Source of the DNA: JAQBQB01 sp963757185
GTDB taxonomy: Bacteria; Gemmatimonadota; Gemmatimonadetes; Gemmatimonadales; Gemmatimonadaceae
DNA: 64,000 nt
Reading direction: 5' to 3'
NCBI GenBank assembly: GCA_963757185.1
Contig: CAVWQI010000007.1
Coordinates: forward strand, 5,995-69,994
Under the pieces are notes generated by a model. It was not told the DNA's origin. It worked only from the letters and a program-made list of their open reading frames with translations, and did no database searches. Below are positions 20,179 to 27,880 of this stretch, piece after piece (the stretch's first letter is position 1; each line of letters opens with the position of its first letter). The translations under genes were made by a program, and so were the position numbers.

Positions 20179-20888
20179 CGAACCAGGGTGCCGACCCGTT
20201 CGCCGCGAATCGCCGCGACGACCGAGCCCGGACGGTGGATGTTGAGAACGATCAGCGGAAGCGAATTCTCGCGGCAGAGCGTGATCGCCGTCTGGTCGAT
20301 CACTTTGAGCTCCTCCACGATCACGTCGCGGAAGCTGATCTCATCGTAGAACTTCGCCTGCGGGTCGCGCTTCGGGTCCGCCGAGTAGACGCCCTCGACG
20401 CTCGTCGCCTTGATGATGACGTTCGCCTTGATCTGAATGGCGCGCAATACCGCCGCGGTATCGGTCGAGAAATAGGGGTTGCCGGTGCCGCCGGCGAAGA
20501 TGACGAGCCGCCCCTTCTCGAGGTGCCGAACGGCTCGGCGGCGGATGTACGGCTCCGCCAACTCCTCCATGCGGATCGCCGTCATGACGCGCGTGTCGAC
20601 GCCGCGGCGCTCGAGCACGTCCTGGAGCGCCATGGCGTTGATCACGGTGCCGAGCATGCCCATGTAATCGGCGGCGACGCGATCCATGCCGGTCTTGGAG
20701 AGCTGCGACCCGCGCACGATGTTCCCGCCGCCGATCACCAGGCCGACGGAGGCGCCGGTGCCCAACACGGAAACGACTTCGTCGGCGAGGCGACCCACCG
20801 TGTCGAAGTCGTATCCGAATCCTTTGTCGCCGGCCAACGCTTCACCGGACAATTTGACCAAGACGCGCGGGTATTTCAGGTCTGGCAT
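20175..20888 (-). CDS. pyrH: Uridylate kinase
   Basis: Bacterial UMP kinase of the amino-acid kinase fold, 237 residues. Visible are VLVKLSGEALAGD near residue 10, GLVIGGGNIVRGSQL near 48, the FAGGTGNPYFSTDTAAVLRA block near 130 and the VEGVYSADPKRDP block near 163. It sits between tsf and frr, the standard position. Confidence 0.97.
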   Translation of the reverse strand: MPDLKYPRVLVKLSGEALAGDKGFGYDFDTVGRLADEVVSVLGTGASVGLVIGGGNIVRGSQLSKTGMDRVAADYMGMLGTVINAMALQDVLERRGVDTRVMTAIRMEELAEPYIRRRAVRHLEKGRLVIFAGGTGNPYFSTDTAAVLRAIQIKANVIIKATSVEGVYSADPKRDPQAKFYDEISFRDVIVEELKVIDQTAITLCRENSLPLIVLNIHRPGSVVAAIRGERVGTLVR

Positions 20889-20934
20889 GCTGGTATGCTC
20901 ATCCCTCGTTTTCGGCGCCGCGTGGAGCGGAGAT

Positions 20935-21534
20935 TCAAACTCCCAGCTGATACCGCACGAACCGGCGGACCTTGACGTTTTCGCCCGTCTTCGCCGAGAC
21001 CTCCTTCACGAGATCGCCGACGGTCTTGGCCGTGTCGCGCACCCATGCCTGGTGCAACAGGGCGACGTCCTTGTAGAACGCCTGCACCTTCCCCTCGACG
21101 ATCTTGTCGATGAGGTGGTCGGGCTTGCCCTCGGCCTTCACCTGCTCCGTGAAAATGCGGCGCTCGGAATCGATCTTCTCCTGCGGGATCGACTCCTTGT
21201 CGATGGCGATCGGATCGGCCGCGGCGATGTGCTCCGCGAGGTACTTGCCGAGCTGCTGGAAGTCCTCGGTGCGCGCCACGAAATCCGTCTCGCAGTTCAG
21301 CTCGACCAACACGGCGATCTTGCCGTTGTGGTGAACGTAGTTGGCGATGACGCCTTCCATGGTCTGCCTCCCCGCGCGCTTCTCGGCTTTCGCCGCGCCC
21401 TTCGAGCGCAGCAATTCCACGGCCTTCTCGTGGTTGCCTTCGGTCTCCTCGAGGGCCTTCTTGCAATCCATCATGCCGGCGCCGGTCTTCTCGCGCAGCG
21501 CGGCAACGTCCTTGGCGGTGATCGTAGCGGTCAT
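20935..21534 (-). CDS. tsf: Elongation factor Ts
   Basis: Nucleotide exchange factor for EF-Tu. From the ATG at 21534 it is 199 residues, the short form lacking part of the C-terminal domain seen in enteric EF-Ts. The N-terminal UBA-like AALREKTGAGMMDCKKALEE is clear, followed by VLVELNCETDFVART. A longer open frame upstream (to 21588) would run into the rpsB-tsf hairpin and is not part of the protein. Confidence 0.95.
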   Translation of the reverse strand: MTATITAKDVAALREKTGAGMMDCKKALEETEGNHEKAVELLRSKGAAKAEKRAGRQTMEGVIANYVHHNGKIAVLVELNCETDFVARTEDFQQLGKYLAEHIAAADPIAIDKESIPQEKIDSERRIFTEQVKAEGKPDHLIDKIVEGKVQAFYKDVALLHQAWVRDTAKTVGDLVKEVSAKTGENVKVRRFVRYQLGV

Positions 21535-21576
21535 AGTTGAATACCAGTCCGACAGAAGTGTACTTGGTCGTGGAAA

Positions 21577-21602
21577 CGCCGCCGGCAACGAGTCCGGCGG
21601 CG
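21577..21602 (-). terminator. Intercistronic hairpin between rpsB and tsf
   Basis: A 9-bp stem (CGCCGCCGG at 21577-21585 with 21594-21602) and an 8-base loop lie in the 100-base gap between rpsB and tsf. On the minus strand only a short TTTCC follows, so it is more likely an attenuator or a processing/stability hairpin lowering tsf relative to rpsB than a full terminator. Confidence 0.5.
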
Positions 21603-21635
21603 GCGGAATGCTTCGGTGGACGTGCGGCGCGAAGA

Positions 21636-22559
21636 CTATGCCTCCGGCGCCTCCGATCCCCCTTCCGCTCCTGCTCCGCCTTCACCCGCACCGCCTTCAC
21701 CCGGTCCCTTGAGGCGAGCGGCGATCGCTTCCGGCTTGGCGCGGCGGCGCCGCGGACGACGACGGCGGCGGCGGTCTTCCTCGCCGGCCGGCTCCGCGCC
21801 GCGATCCGAGCTGTACGTGTAGCTCTCGCCCTCTTCGACCTCTTCGCGGACCGGCGCCTCGCGGCGGGCCTCGATGACGGCGTCGGCGATCGCTTTCGTG
21901 ATCAGCTCGACCGACCGGATCGCGTCGTCGTTGCCGGCGATCGGCACCGTGATGAGATCCGGATCGGCGTTCGTATCGACGATGGCGATCATCGGGATGC
22001 CGAGCTTGTTTGCCTCGGCGACCGCGATGCGCTCCTTCTTCGAATCCACCACGAACAGGATGCCCGGCAGGCGCGTCATGCTGCGGATGCCGTAGAGATA
22101 CTTTGACAGTTTCTCGCGCTCACGCCGAAGCATGAGCTGTTCCTTCTTGGTGTAGTTCTCGAACTCGCCGCCTTCCTCGGTGCCGGACTCCAGCTCTTTC
22201 ATCCGGCGCACCTGCTTCTTGACCGTCTGGAAGTTGGTGAGCAGCCCGCCGAGCCAACGCTCGGTGATGTACAGCGCGCTGGCGCGTTCGGCCTCGGCCT
22301 TCACCAGGCTCGCGAGCTGCGGCTTGGTACAGACGAAGAGGACCTGTTCGCCGCGCAACACGACGTCGCGCGCGAGCTTCTGCGCCAGATCGATCTGCCG
22401 AAGCGTTTTCTGCAGGTCGATGATGTGGATGCCGTTGCGCTCGGCGAAAATGAACCGGCGCATCTTCGGATTCCACCGCCGCGTCTGGTGGCCGAAGTGC
22501 ACGCCCGCGGCGAGGAGCGCCTCGAGCGTCGGAGAATACGAGCCTTGCTGATCTGCCAT
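21636..22559 (-). CDS. rpsB: 30S ribosomal protein S2 with extended C-terminal tail
   Basis: 307 residues; the core (1 to about 240) is typical S2 with LLAAGVHFGHQTRRWNPKM near residue 13 and DTNADPDLITVPIAGNDDA near 190. The usual length is near 240-260, so about 60 residues are extra: an Arg-rich stretch (RRRRRPRRRRAKPE) followed by a Gly/Glu/Ala tail of near-repeats (GEGGAGEGGAGAEGG). The tail is low-complexity and probably disordered. First gene of the rpsB-tsf-pyrH-frr-cdsA-dxr-rseP series. Confidence 0.95.
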   Translation of the reverse strand: MADQQGSYSPTLEALLAAGVHFGHQTRRWNPKMRRFIFAERNGIHIIDLQKTLRQIDLAQKLARDVVLRGEQVLFVCTKPQLASLVKAEAERASALYITERWLGGLLTNFQTVKKQVRRMKELESGTEEGGEFENYTKKEQLMLRREREKLSKYLYGIRSMTRLPGILFVVDSKKERIAVAEANKLGIPMIAIVDTNADPDLITVPIAGNDDAIRSVELITKAIADAVIEARREAPVREEVEEGESYTYSSDRGAEPAGEEDRRRRRRPRRRRAKPEAIAARLKGPGEGGAGEGGAGAEGGSEAPEA

Positions 22560-22668
22560 GCGAAACGAACCTCAGTGTGGTTTTTGTCGTCGGGTGTCTT
22601 CACCGCTCGGCCGACCGGAGAATCCGGCACCCGGCCATTGCTCGAACACCCTGTGAGATTGAACTGCT

Positions 22669-22700
22669 GGTGGACCGGTTCACCGGTCCACCGGTCTACC
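22669..22700. repeat. Four tandem 8-bp GGTNNACC repeats forming a hairpin
   Basis: GGTGGACC, GGTTCACC, GGTCCACC and GGTCTACC follow one another without a gap. The first three fold into a perfect 10-bp stem with a TTCA loop. The array begins right at the rpsI stop codon and occupies the gap to rpsB. No T-run follows on the minus strand, so it is not a classical terminator, but it could block 3' exonucleases. The GGT..ACC core links it to the heptad arrays at 12.0 and 23.7 kb. Confidence 0.75.
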
Positions 22701-23095
22701 TATCTCTTCGAGAACTGGAACCGCTTACGCGCCTTCGGACGACCCGGTTTCTTGCGCTCGACCGCTCGCGCGTCACGCGTGAGAAGTCCGAGGTCGCGCA
22801 GCTTGCGCCGATGCGCCTCGTCGATCTTGACCAGAGCGCGGGCGACCGCGAGGCGAAGCGCGCCCGCCTGGCCCGTTTGCCCGCCGCCATCCACGTTCGC
22901 ACGGACGTCGAAACGTCCCAGCGTATCGGTTGCGACGAACGCCTGTTGAATCGCGCTCACGTGCGCGGCCCGCGGGAAATAGTCTCCCAGCGTCCTGCCG
23001 TTCACGTCCCACTTTCCCGAACCCGGCTTCAAGAACACGCGGCACACGGCCTCTTTCCGACGGCCGATGGCGTGGATGCTCTGCGTATCGGCCAT
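22700..23095 (-). CDS. rpsI: 30S ribosomal protein S9
   Basis: 131 residues, the normal S9 length. IHAIGRRKEAVCRVFLKPGSGKWDVNGR opens the protein, DVRANVDGGGQTGQAGALRLAVARAL is conserved in the middle, and the basic tail ends in KKPGRPKARKRFQFSKR, which reaches the P-site tRNA. It is three bases downstream of rplM, the universal L13-S9 pair. Confidence 0.97.
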   Translation of the reverse strand: MADTQSIHAIGRRKEAVCRVFLKPGSGKWDVNGRTLGDYFPRAAHVSAIQQAFVATDTLGRFDVRANVDGGGQTGQAGALRLAVARALVKIDEAHRRKLRDLGLLTRDARAVERKKPGRPKARKRFQFSKR

Positions 23096-23098
23096 TGG

Positions 23099-23545
23099 CT
23101 ACTTCTCGCTCTTGGTGAAGGTCAACGGCGTCGGCTGCTGTGCGGCGTGCGGATGATCCGTACCGGCGTAGACGCGCAGCTTGCGTCGCAGCACCTGACG
23201 TCCCAGCGCAGTTTTCGGCAGCATGCCGTGGACCGCCTTCTCGATGATGCGCTCCGGATGCTTGGCCAGCATCGTACCGTAGGGCGTGAATCGCTCGTGC
23301 CCCATGTAGCCCGTGTGATGGAAGTACTGCTTCTGCTCACTCTTCTTGCCCGTCACCTTCACCTTCGACGCGTTGATCACGATGACGTTGTCACCGGTAT
23401 CCATGTGCGGGGTGAAGATCGGTCTGTGCTTGCCGCGGATGACGCGCGCGACCTCGGCGGCGAGGCGCCCGAGCACCATGCCATCCGCATCGACGATGAA
23501 CCACCGCTGCTCGATGTCGCGGGGCGTGGCGGAAAACGTTTTCAT
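23099..23545 (-). CDS. rplM: 50S ribosomal protein L13
   Basis: 148 residues from the ATG at 23545 (MKTFSATPRDIEQRWFIVDA). The DGMVLGRLAAEVARVIRGKHRPIFTPHMDTGDNVIVIN core and YFHHTGYMGHERFTPYGTML are diagnostic of L13. An open frame extends upstream to 23686 but crosses the promoter and is not protein. First gene of the rplM-rpsI unit. Confidence 0.96.
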   Translation of the reverse strand: MKTFSATPRDIEQRWFIVDADGMVLGRLAAEVARVIRGKHRPIFTPHMDTGDNVIVINASKVKVTGKKSEQKQYFHHTGYMGHERFTPYGTMLAKHPERIIEKAVHGMLPKTALGRQVLRRKLRVYAGTDHPHAAQQPTPLTFTKSEK

Positions 23546-23641
23546 TGGTCCGACGAACTGATGTGGGTCCAGCGCCTCACCGGTGCGTAGTGCAACCCGG
23601 GTCTCGGCAAGGCTGGCTAAGGCCTTTTTTGACAGACCTTT

Positions 23642-23670
23642 AAGGTAGATAGGAGTGGGGAGAGTGTCAA
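23642..23670 (-). promoter_or_regulatory. Promoter for rplM-rpsI
   Basis: On the minus strand a perfect TTGACA (-35) is followed after 17 bases by TACCTT (-10), about 95 bases upstream of the rplM ATG. Spacing and position fit a housekeeping-sigma promoter. The -35 box abuts the left arm of heptad repeat copy B. Confidence 0.65.
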
Positions 23671-23673
23671 TCT

Positions 23674-23838
23674 GGGGACCGGTCACCGGTCTCAGGTCTC
23701 TGGGAACTGCAGTGGCGGCCAGCGCGGGTGAAGCGAAAACCGAAGGAGCGAAGGCGACAACGGCCCGGCGATTTCGCCGGGCCGTTGTCTCCCTACGCCT
23801 TTCCTGAGACCGGTGACCTGAGACCGGAGACCTGAACC
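23674..23838. repeat. Inverted 7-bp repeat arrays flanking a terminator, copy B
   Basis: Left arm 23674-23708 reads as heptads GGGGACC-GGTCACC-GGTCTCA-GGTCTCT-GGGAACT; right arm 23805-23838 reads TGAGACC-GGTGACC-TGAGACC-GGAGACC and ends at the stop codon of the porin gene. The arms are inverted relative to one another and enclose about 100 bases including the porin terminator. The heptads match copy A at 12.0 kb. Confidence 0.8.
23757..23788 (-). terminator. Terminator downstream of the porin gene
   Basis: A perfect 15-bp inverted repeat (ACAACGGCCCGGCGA at 23757-23771, pairing with 23774-23788) with a two-base loop, 50 bases past the porin stop codon. Its A-containing 5' side and T-containing 3' side make it suitable for either strand, but the only gene ending here is the porin on the minus strand. 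Confidence 0.75.
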
Positions 23839-25175
23839 TAGAAATTCACCACGAAATGCAAGAAGAAAATCGACGATGTCGGGGTCGGCCTCACGTTCGT
23901 CCCAGTCGGGATCGGGAAGTCCGTGGGGGTCTGATTCTGATAGTCGGCCGTGAGCGTGATCTTCTGATTCAGGTCGTACGAGGCGCCGAGTACGAAGAAG
24001 TTGTACGCCGGCGTGCTCCCAGCGTAGTTGGCTGCGCCCGGCACGCTCGAGTCCGGATCGTTTTGCGGAGTGAAGTGATCGAACCGCACGACCAGGCTGA
24101 ACGGCGAATGCTCGGAGGAGTTGAAGACCTCGACCGGCCGAATGAAGAAGAAGCCGTCGAGCAGGCGGCCCGTCGAGTCGTGGACGACGCGTGGGGCCGT
24201 CAGCGTGTTGCCGCCGTTGTCGCTCTCGTCTCGCCGCTGCGCGAACTGCAGGCCGGCCGTGAGACGGCAGCGACCGCCGTTTCGGAAATCACAGATCGTT
24301 GAATCCTTGATCGCCGCCAACACGCCGAAGCGGTTGCGCGACATGCAATCGGTGATGGCGCCGTTGGTGCCCGGTCCCACCTGCCCCGCGCCGCCGGACT
24401 GGAACGCGCTGCCGTTGCAGCCCAGGTAACCCCACGGCGTGATCGACACGTTGCGGAGGTAGCTCGACAGGTTTGGGTCGTGACCGAACGGCGTGATCGA
24501 CGCCCGAATGCCGAAGTCCTTGAACCGGTTGGTGCCGACGGCCTGAGCCTGACCGGCCGCGCCGGGATTGTCGTACGAGGTGTAGCCGCTGCCGTTGGTG
24601 ACGGTTCCGTAGATCTCGCCCCATCGGTTGCCCAACGTCGCGAGTCCCGCGAGGCCCATGTCCGACGACGAGAAGAAGCCGTTCTTCTCGATCGCGGTTT
24701 GCTGCAGATAGCGCGGCCAGTACTGCTCCTCGTAGTCGATCACGACCGTGTGGAGCAGACCAAGTCGGCCGACGAGGCTCGAGCCGGGCCCGAATTCGTT
24801 TCTCAATCCGGTGTACTGCAGGTACGCGTACTTCGCGCGAACAACCCAGCCTTGGTAGTAGGCATTCTGCGCGGGATTCGTGTTCTGGAAAATGTCCGTC
24901 GTGATGCGAATCGCGCCGTTGTCGCCCGCGGGCATGCGGAACGTCAAATACGCGCGGCCGAGGTCGAACAGATTCGGAGCGCTGCCGCCGAGGTTCGCCT
25001 TCGACGCCGAATCAGTCTTGATCTGCCAATTGCCGAAAATGACGCCGGAGAAATCGAATCCGGCTGTGGCGGCCGGCGGGGCGGAGGCCGTCGGGGTTTG
25101 GGCGTGGGCGCGGAGCCCGGGAACGATCGCGATTGCAGCGACAACGGCGATCAGACGCGCAGAGCGAGGAGTCAT
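23838..25175 (-). CDS. Outer-membrane porin, probable phosphate-selective type
   Basis: 445 residues with a signal peptide (basic start, hydrophobic stretch, cleavage after AHAQ near residue 26). The rest is rich in alternating polar/aromatic segments typical of a beta barrel and ends in FFLHFVVNF, with the terminal phenylalanine expected of outer-membrane barrels. GAIRITTDIFQNTN, VRAKYAYLQY and FSLVVRFDHFTPQNDPD resemble OprO/OprP-type porins. The adjacent pstS gene and a shared Pho-box-like motif upstream (25229-25245) support uptake of phosphate across the outer membrane. Substrate specificity is inferred from context. Confidence 0.7.
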   Translation of the reverse strand: MTPRSARLIAVVAAIAIVPGLRAHAQTPTASAPPAATAGFDFSGVIFGNWQIKTDSASKANLGGSAPNLFDLGRAYLTFRMPAGDNGAIRITTDIFQNTNPAQNAYYQGWVVRAKYAYLQYTGLRNEFGPGSSLVGRLGLLHTVVIDYEEQYWPRYLQQTAIEKNGFFSSSDMGLAGLATLGNRWGEIYGTVTNGSGYTSYDNPGAAGQAQAVGTNRFKDFGIRASITPFGHDPNLSSYLRNVSITPWGYLGCNGSAFQSGGAGQVGPGTNGAITDCMSRNRFGVLAAIKDSTICDFRNGGRCRLTAGLQFAQRRDESDNGGNTLTAPRVVHDSTGRLLDGFFFIRPVEVFNSSEHSPFSLVVRFDHFTPQNDPDSSVPGAANYAGSTPAYNFFVLGASYDLNQKITLTADYQNQTPTDFPIPTGTNVRPTPTSSIFFLHFVVNF

Positions 25176-25228
25176 TGAGGGGGGAGTCTCTCTGCTGGAG
25201 GAGTTGGGACAGCGTGGACCCGGCCGGT

Positions 25229-25309
25229 GTTACCGGTTCCGTCACAGCAACCCGAACCTGCCGGGAACTCGTCGCGCGTCGTTCACGCGCTGGTAACGGC
25301 GACGTAACG
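25229..25309 (-). promoter_or_regulatory. Two Pho-box-like direct repeats upstream of the porin gene
   Basis: GTTACC-GGTTC-CGTCAC at 25229-25245, 54-70 bases upstream of the start codon, shares TTCCGTCAC with the element in front of pstS. A second pair, GTAACG-GCGAC-GTAACG, is at 25293-25309. Both have the 11-base period (7-bp half-site plus 4-bp spacer) that characterises PhoB binding sites. No phoB gene is in the window, so regulation is inferred. Confidence 0.5.
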
Positions 25310-25540
25310 GGCGCGCGCGGAGCGAGCATGCGGCCGGTCAGTGCTCTTGCCTCGACTCGGGGGGAGAAACATCGAGGAAGCGGCGGTTCGAGTCGGGCGG
25401 GAAGGTTCTGCGCAAGCGTAAAGTTCAGGTTCGGCTCGGGTAACACCTCAGTCAACGGAGCTTGGTGGACCTATGAGCCGCAGCGTCGGTCACGCCTGCT
25501 TGATCGCGATCCGCTCCAATCCGGAACCGCTTATGAGACA

Positions 25541-25570
25541 AACAGGGCCGGCGATGTCGCCGGCCCTGTT
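25541..25570 (-). terminator. Terminator downstream of pstS
   Basis: A perfect 14-bp inverted repeat (AACAGGGCCGGCGA at 25541-25554 with 25557-25570) and a two-base loop, about 20 bases after the pstS stop. The minus-strand transcript ends the stem with TTTG. It separates pstS from the porin gene, so the two are distinct transcripts. Confidence 0.8.
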
Positions 25571-25592
25571 TCCGAGCTATCCACCGACGGCG

Positions 25593-26630
25593 CTACTTCG
25601 CGACGTTCTTGATCGTGTTCAATCGGCCTTCGAGCATGGAGACCACATTGGTGGGGAGCGGCGCGTAGTCCAATGCCGCCGCGTCTTTCTCGCCGGCGGT
25701 TAGCGCCCAGCGAATGAAGTCGACCAGCTTCTTACCCTTGACCGGGTCAGCTTGATTGACCGAAACGAGCAGGAAAGTGAACGACGAGATCGGGTACGCA
25801 CCCTTTCCTGCCGCGTCAACGATCGAAACGCGGAAATCCGTCGTCGGCGGAAGCTTTGCCGCCGCGCCAGCGGCCGCCGCCGTGATCGACTCGATTGTCG
25901 GCTCGACAAACTCGCCGTTCGCGTTCTTGATCGCCGCGTACGGCAGTTTGTTCTGCCGAGCGTACGCGAGCTCGACGTATCCGATCGAGCCCGGGATCTG
26001 CTTCACCTGGCCGGCCACTCCTTCGTTTCCTTGTCCGCCAAGTCCGACCGGCCATTGCACGGCCTTTCCCTTGCCCGGGCCCGATGCCCAAGCAGGACTA
26101 ACCTTGGTCAGGTAATCGGTGAATATGTAGGACGTTCCGCTGGCGTCCGAACGGTGCACCACGAGAATGTCCTTATTCGGTAGGGCGACGCCCTTGTTGA
26201 GTGCGGCGATCTCCGGCGCGTTCCATTTGGTCACCTTGCCGAGGAAAATGTCGGCGACGACGGGACCCGTGAGTTTGAGATTCGCTTTCACGTCGGGAAG
26301 GTTGTACGTGATGACATCGGCGCCGAGGACCGTGGGAATGTGCAGCGCCGGGCCCTTGAGGTGGCTGAGCTCCTCGTCGCTCATCGGCGCATCGCTGGCG
26401 CCGAAATCCACGGTTCCCTGGGTGAACTGTTGAATGCCCCCGCCGGACCCGATCGACTGATAGTTGATCTCAATTCCAGTCTTTGCCTTGTAGTCCGCGA
26501 ACCACTTCTTGTATATCGGATTCGGAAACGTCGCGCCGGCGCCAGTGAGATCTTGCGCAGCGGCCGGAGCAGCAGCCATGCCAGCAGCTACGGCGGCGAG
26601 GCCGATGAACTTCGAAACGCGTGCGATCAC
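25593..26630 (-). CDS. pstS: Phosphate ABC transporter substrate-binding protein PstS
   Basis: 345-residue periplasmic phosphate-binding protein. The N-terminus is a signal peptide (cleavage after AAAQ, near residue 25), followed by the hallmark LTGAGATFPNPIYKKWF and GSGGGIQQFTQGTVDFGASDAPM. VHRSDASGTSYIFTDYL, a phosphate-contacting loop, is near residue 158. It is transcribed away from pstCABB-phoU, with a Pho-box-like element between. The reading frame is intact, unlike the transporter genes across the divergent promoter. Confidence 0.96.
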   Translation of the reverse strand: MIARVSKFIGLAAVAAGMAAAPAAAQDLTGAGATFPNPIYKKWFADYKAKTGIEINYQSIGSGGGIQQFTQGTVDFGASDAPMSDEELSHLKGPALHIPTVLGADVITYNLPDVKANLKLTGPVVADIFLGKVTKWNAPEIAALNKGVALPNKDILVVHRSDASGTSYIFTDYLTKVSPAWASGPGKGKAVQWPVGLGGQGNEGVAGQVKQIPGSIGYVELAYARQNKLPYAAIKNANGEFVEPTIESITAAAAGAAAKLPPTTDFRVSIVDAAGKGAYPISSFTFLLVSVNQADPVKGKKLVDFIRWALTAGEKDAAALDYAPLPTNVVSMLEGRLNTIKNVAK

Positions 26631-26691
26631 GTGTTGCTCCTGTTGATTTTTGGGGGTGGGAGCCGAGAAGTTCGAGCCACGGCGTAAAGGT

Positions 26692-26721
26692 GAGACCGGT
26701 CTCGTGTAACGCTTCCGTCAC
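26692..26721 (-). promoter_or_regulatory. Palindrome and Pho-box-like element upstream of pstS
   Basis: A perfect 12-bp palindrome GAGACCGGTCTC (26692-26703) directly abuts GTGTAACGCTTCCGTCAC (26704-26721), which reads as two 7-bp half-sites (GTGTAAC, CCGTCAC) with a 4-bp spacer, 74-91 bases upstream of the pstS start. The palindrome reuses the GGTCTC core of the intergenic heptad arrays. Confidence 0.5.
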
Positions 26722-26763
26722 CCCCTCTGGCATCACCGGCCACTCCAACAGAGAGCGAATCGC

Positions 26764-26782
26764 CGTTACACGGTCGTTACAC
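26764..26782 (+). promoter_or_regulatory. Pho-box-like repeat upstream of pstC
   Basis: Two identical CGTTACAC units start at 26764 and 26775, an exact 11-base period as in PhoB-DNA complexes. The element lies in the divergent pstS-pstC region, 175 bases before the pstC start, and would activate the pst operon under phosphate limitation if PhoB recognises this sequence. Confidence 0.55.
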
Positions 26783-26956
26783 GACGCTACGTCCGCAGTT
26801 GCAGAGGCGCGTGACCGTTCGCATCGACAGGTTTACGGCTGACCCAAAGCAAGCCCCGAGGCTGCGGGGAGGAGCTCGCTTCTGGACGCGCTGACTAACT
26901 CATCAATTGCACCCATAGCGCCGCCGCCGGCGACCGCCGCGCATCCTCAGAGACGA

Positions 26957-27880
26957 ATGGAGGGTGCGTCCACAGGCGACCGAGTTTATCGCTGGACCAC
27001 GACCGGATTCGCGCTCGTGGTCCCGATTCTTCTGTGCGCGATCGCCGCCGAGGTGTTCATCGCCGGATGGCCGGCGCTTTCCAAGTTCGGCATCGGATTT
27101 TTCACCGCTAGCGATTGGGATCCGGTCCGAGGGAAATTCGGAGCGGGCCCGGCGGTGTTCGGGACGCTGCTCTCGTCGTTCATGGCTCTGGTCATCGCGA
27201 CGCCCCTCGCCGTCGGCGTGGCTGTATTCCTCTCCGAGTTCGCCCCACCCGTCGTTCGACGGCCGGTCGCGTTTCTTGTCGATCTATTGGCCGCCATCCC
27301 GAGCGTGGTGTACGGTCTGTGGGGACTTCTCATTCTGATTCCCGTGCTTCGCGAGTATGCCATCCCGTTCTTCAAGGACACGCTCCATCTCGGGGGCACG
27401 CCGTTTTTTTCAGGGCCGGCCTACGGCCCGAGCATGCTCGCCGCGGGCTGCGTTCTCGCGATCATGGTACTCCCGTACATCTCGGCGGTCACGCGCGAAG
27501 TGCTGATGGCCGTGCCGAGATCCCAACGCGAAGCGGCGCTCGCCCTCGGCGCGACACGATGGGAGATGATCTGGGACGCAGTGCTGCCGTACGCGCGCCA
27601 GGGAATAATCGGCGGCATCATGCTCGGGCTGGCACGCGCGCTGGGTGAGACGATGGCGGTGACGTTGGTGATCGGAAATCGGCCCGGAGATTGCCTCGTC
27701 GTTCTTGGCGCCAGGCAGACGATGGCGTCGCTGATCGCGAACGAGTTCAGCGAGGCGACCGGCCAGATCTACACCTCCGCCCTCATGGCGGTCGGTGCCG
27801 GTCTGTTCGTCATCACGATGATCGTCAACACGATCGCCCGGTGGCTGGTCTGGCAAACGGGCAAAGGGCGCGGGGAATGA
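26957..27880 (+). CDS. pstC: Phosphate ABC transporter permease PstC (contains two compensating frame slips)
   Basis: 307-residue inner-membrane permease with six or so helices and the permease EAA loop EAALALGATRWEMIWDAVLPY near residue 193, followed by ARALGETMAV. The frame is open, but residues about 244-254 (GDCLVVLGAR) do not fit the family. Reading the neighbouring frame there gives EIASSFLAPGQ, the conserved segment, so one extra base near 27684 and one missing base near 27715 cancel. The stop overlaps the pstA start by four bases. Head of the pstC-pstA-pstB-pstB-phoU operon. Confidence 0.93.
   Translation: MEGASTGDRVYRWTTTGFALVVPILLCAIAAEVFIAGWPALSKFGIGFFTASDWDPVRGKFGAGPAVFGTLLSSFMALVIATPLAVGVAVFLSEFAPPVVRRPVAFLVDLLAAIPSVVYGLWGLLILIPVLREYAIPFFKDTLHLGGTPFFSGPAYGPSMLAAGCVLAIMVLPYISAVTREVLMAVPRSQREAALALGATRWEMIWDAVLPYARQGIIGGIMLGLARALGETMAVTLVIGNRPGDCLVVLGARQTMASLIANEFSEATGQIYTSALMAVGAGLFVITMIVNTIARWLVWQTGKGRGE

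Noticed and set aside
23099..23686. A longer rplM start at 23686
   Set aside because: The extension would run across the TTGACA promoter and the -10 box; homologues start with the MKTFSATP-type N-terminus at 23545.
25133..25612. A 159-codon plus-strand frame between the porin and pstS
   Set aside because: It overlaps the pstS terminator and Pho-like sites and has shadow-like Arg/Ser/Gly composition without any motif.
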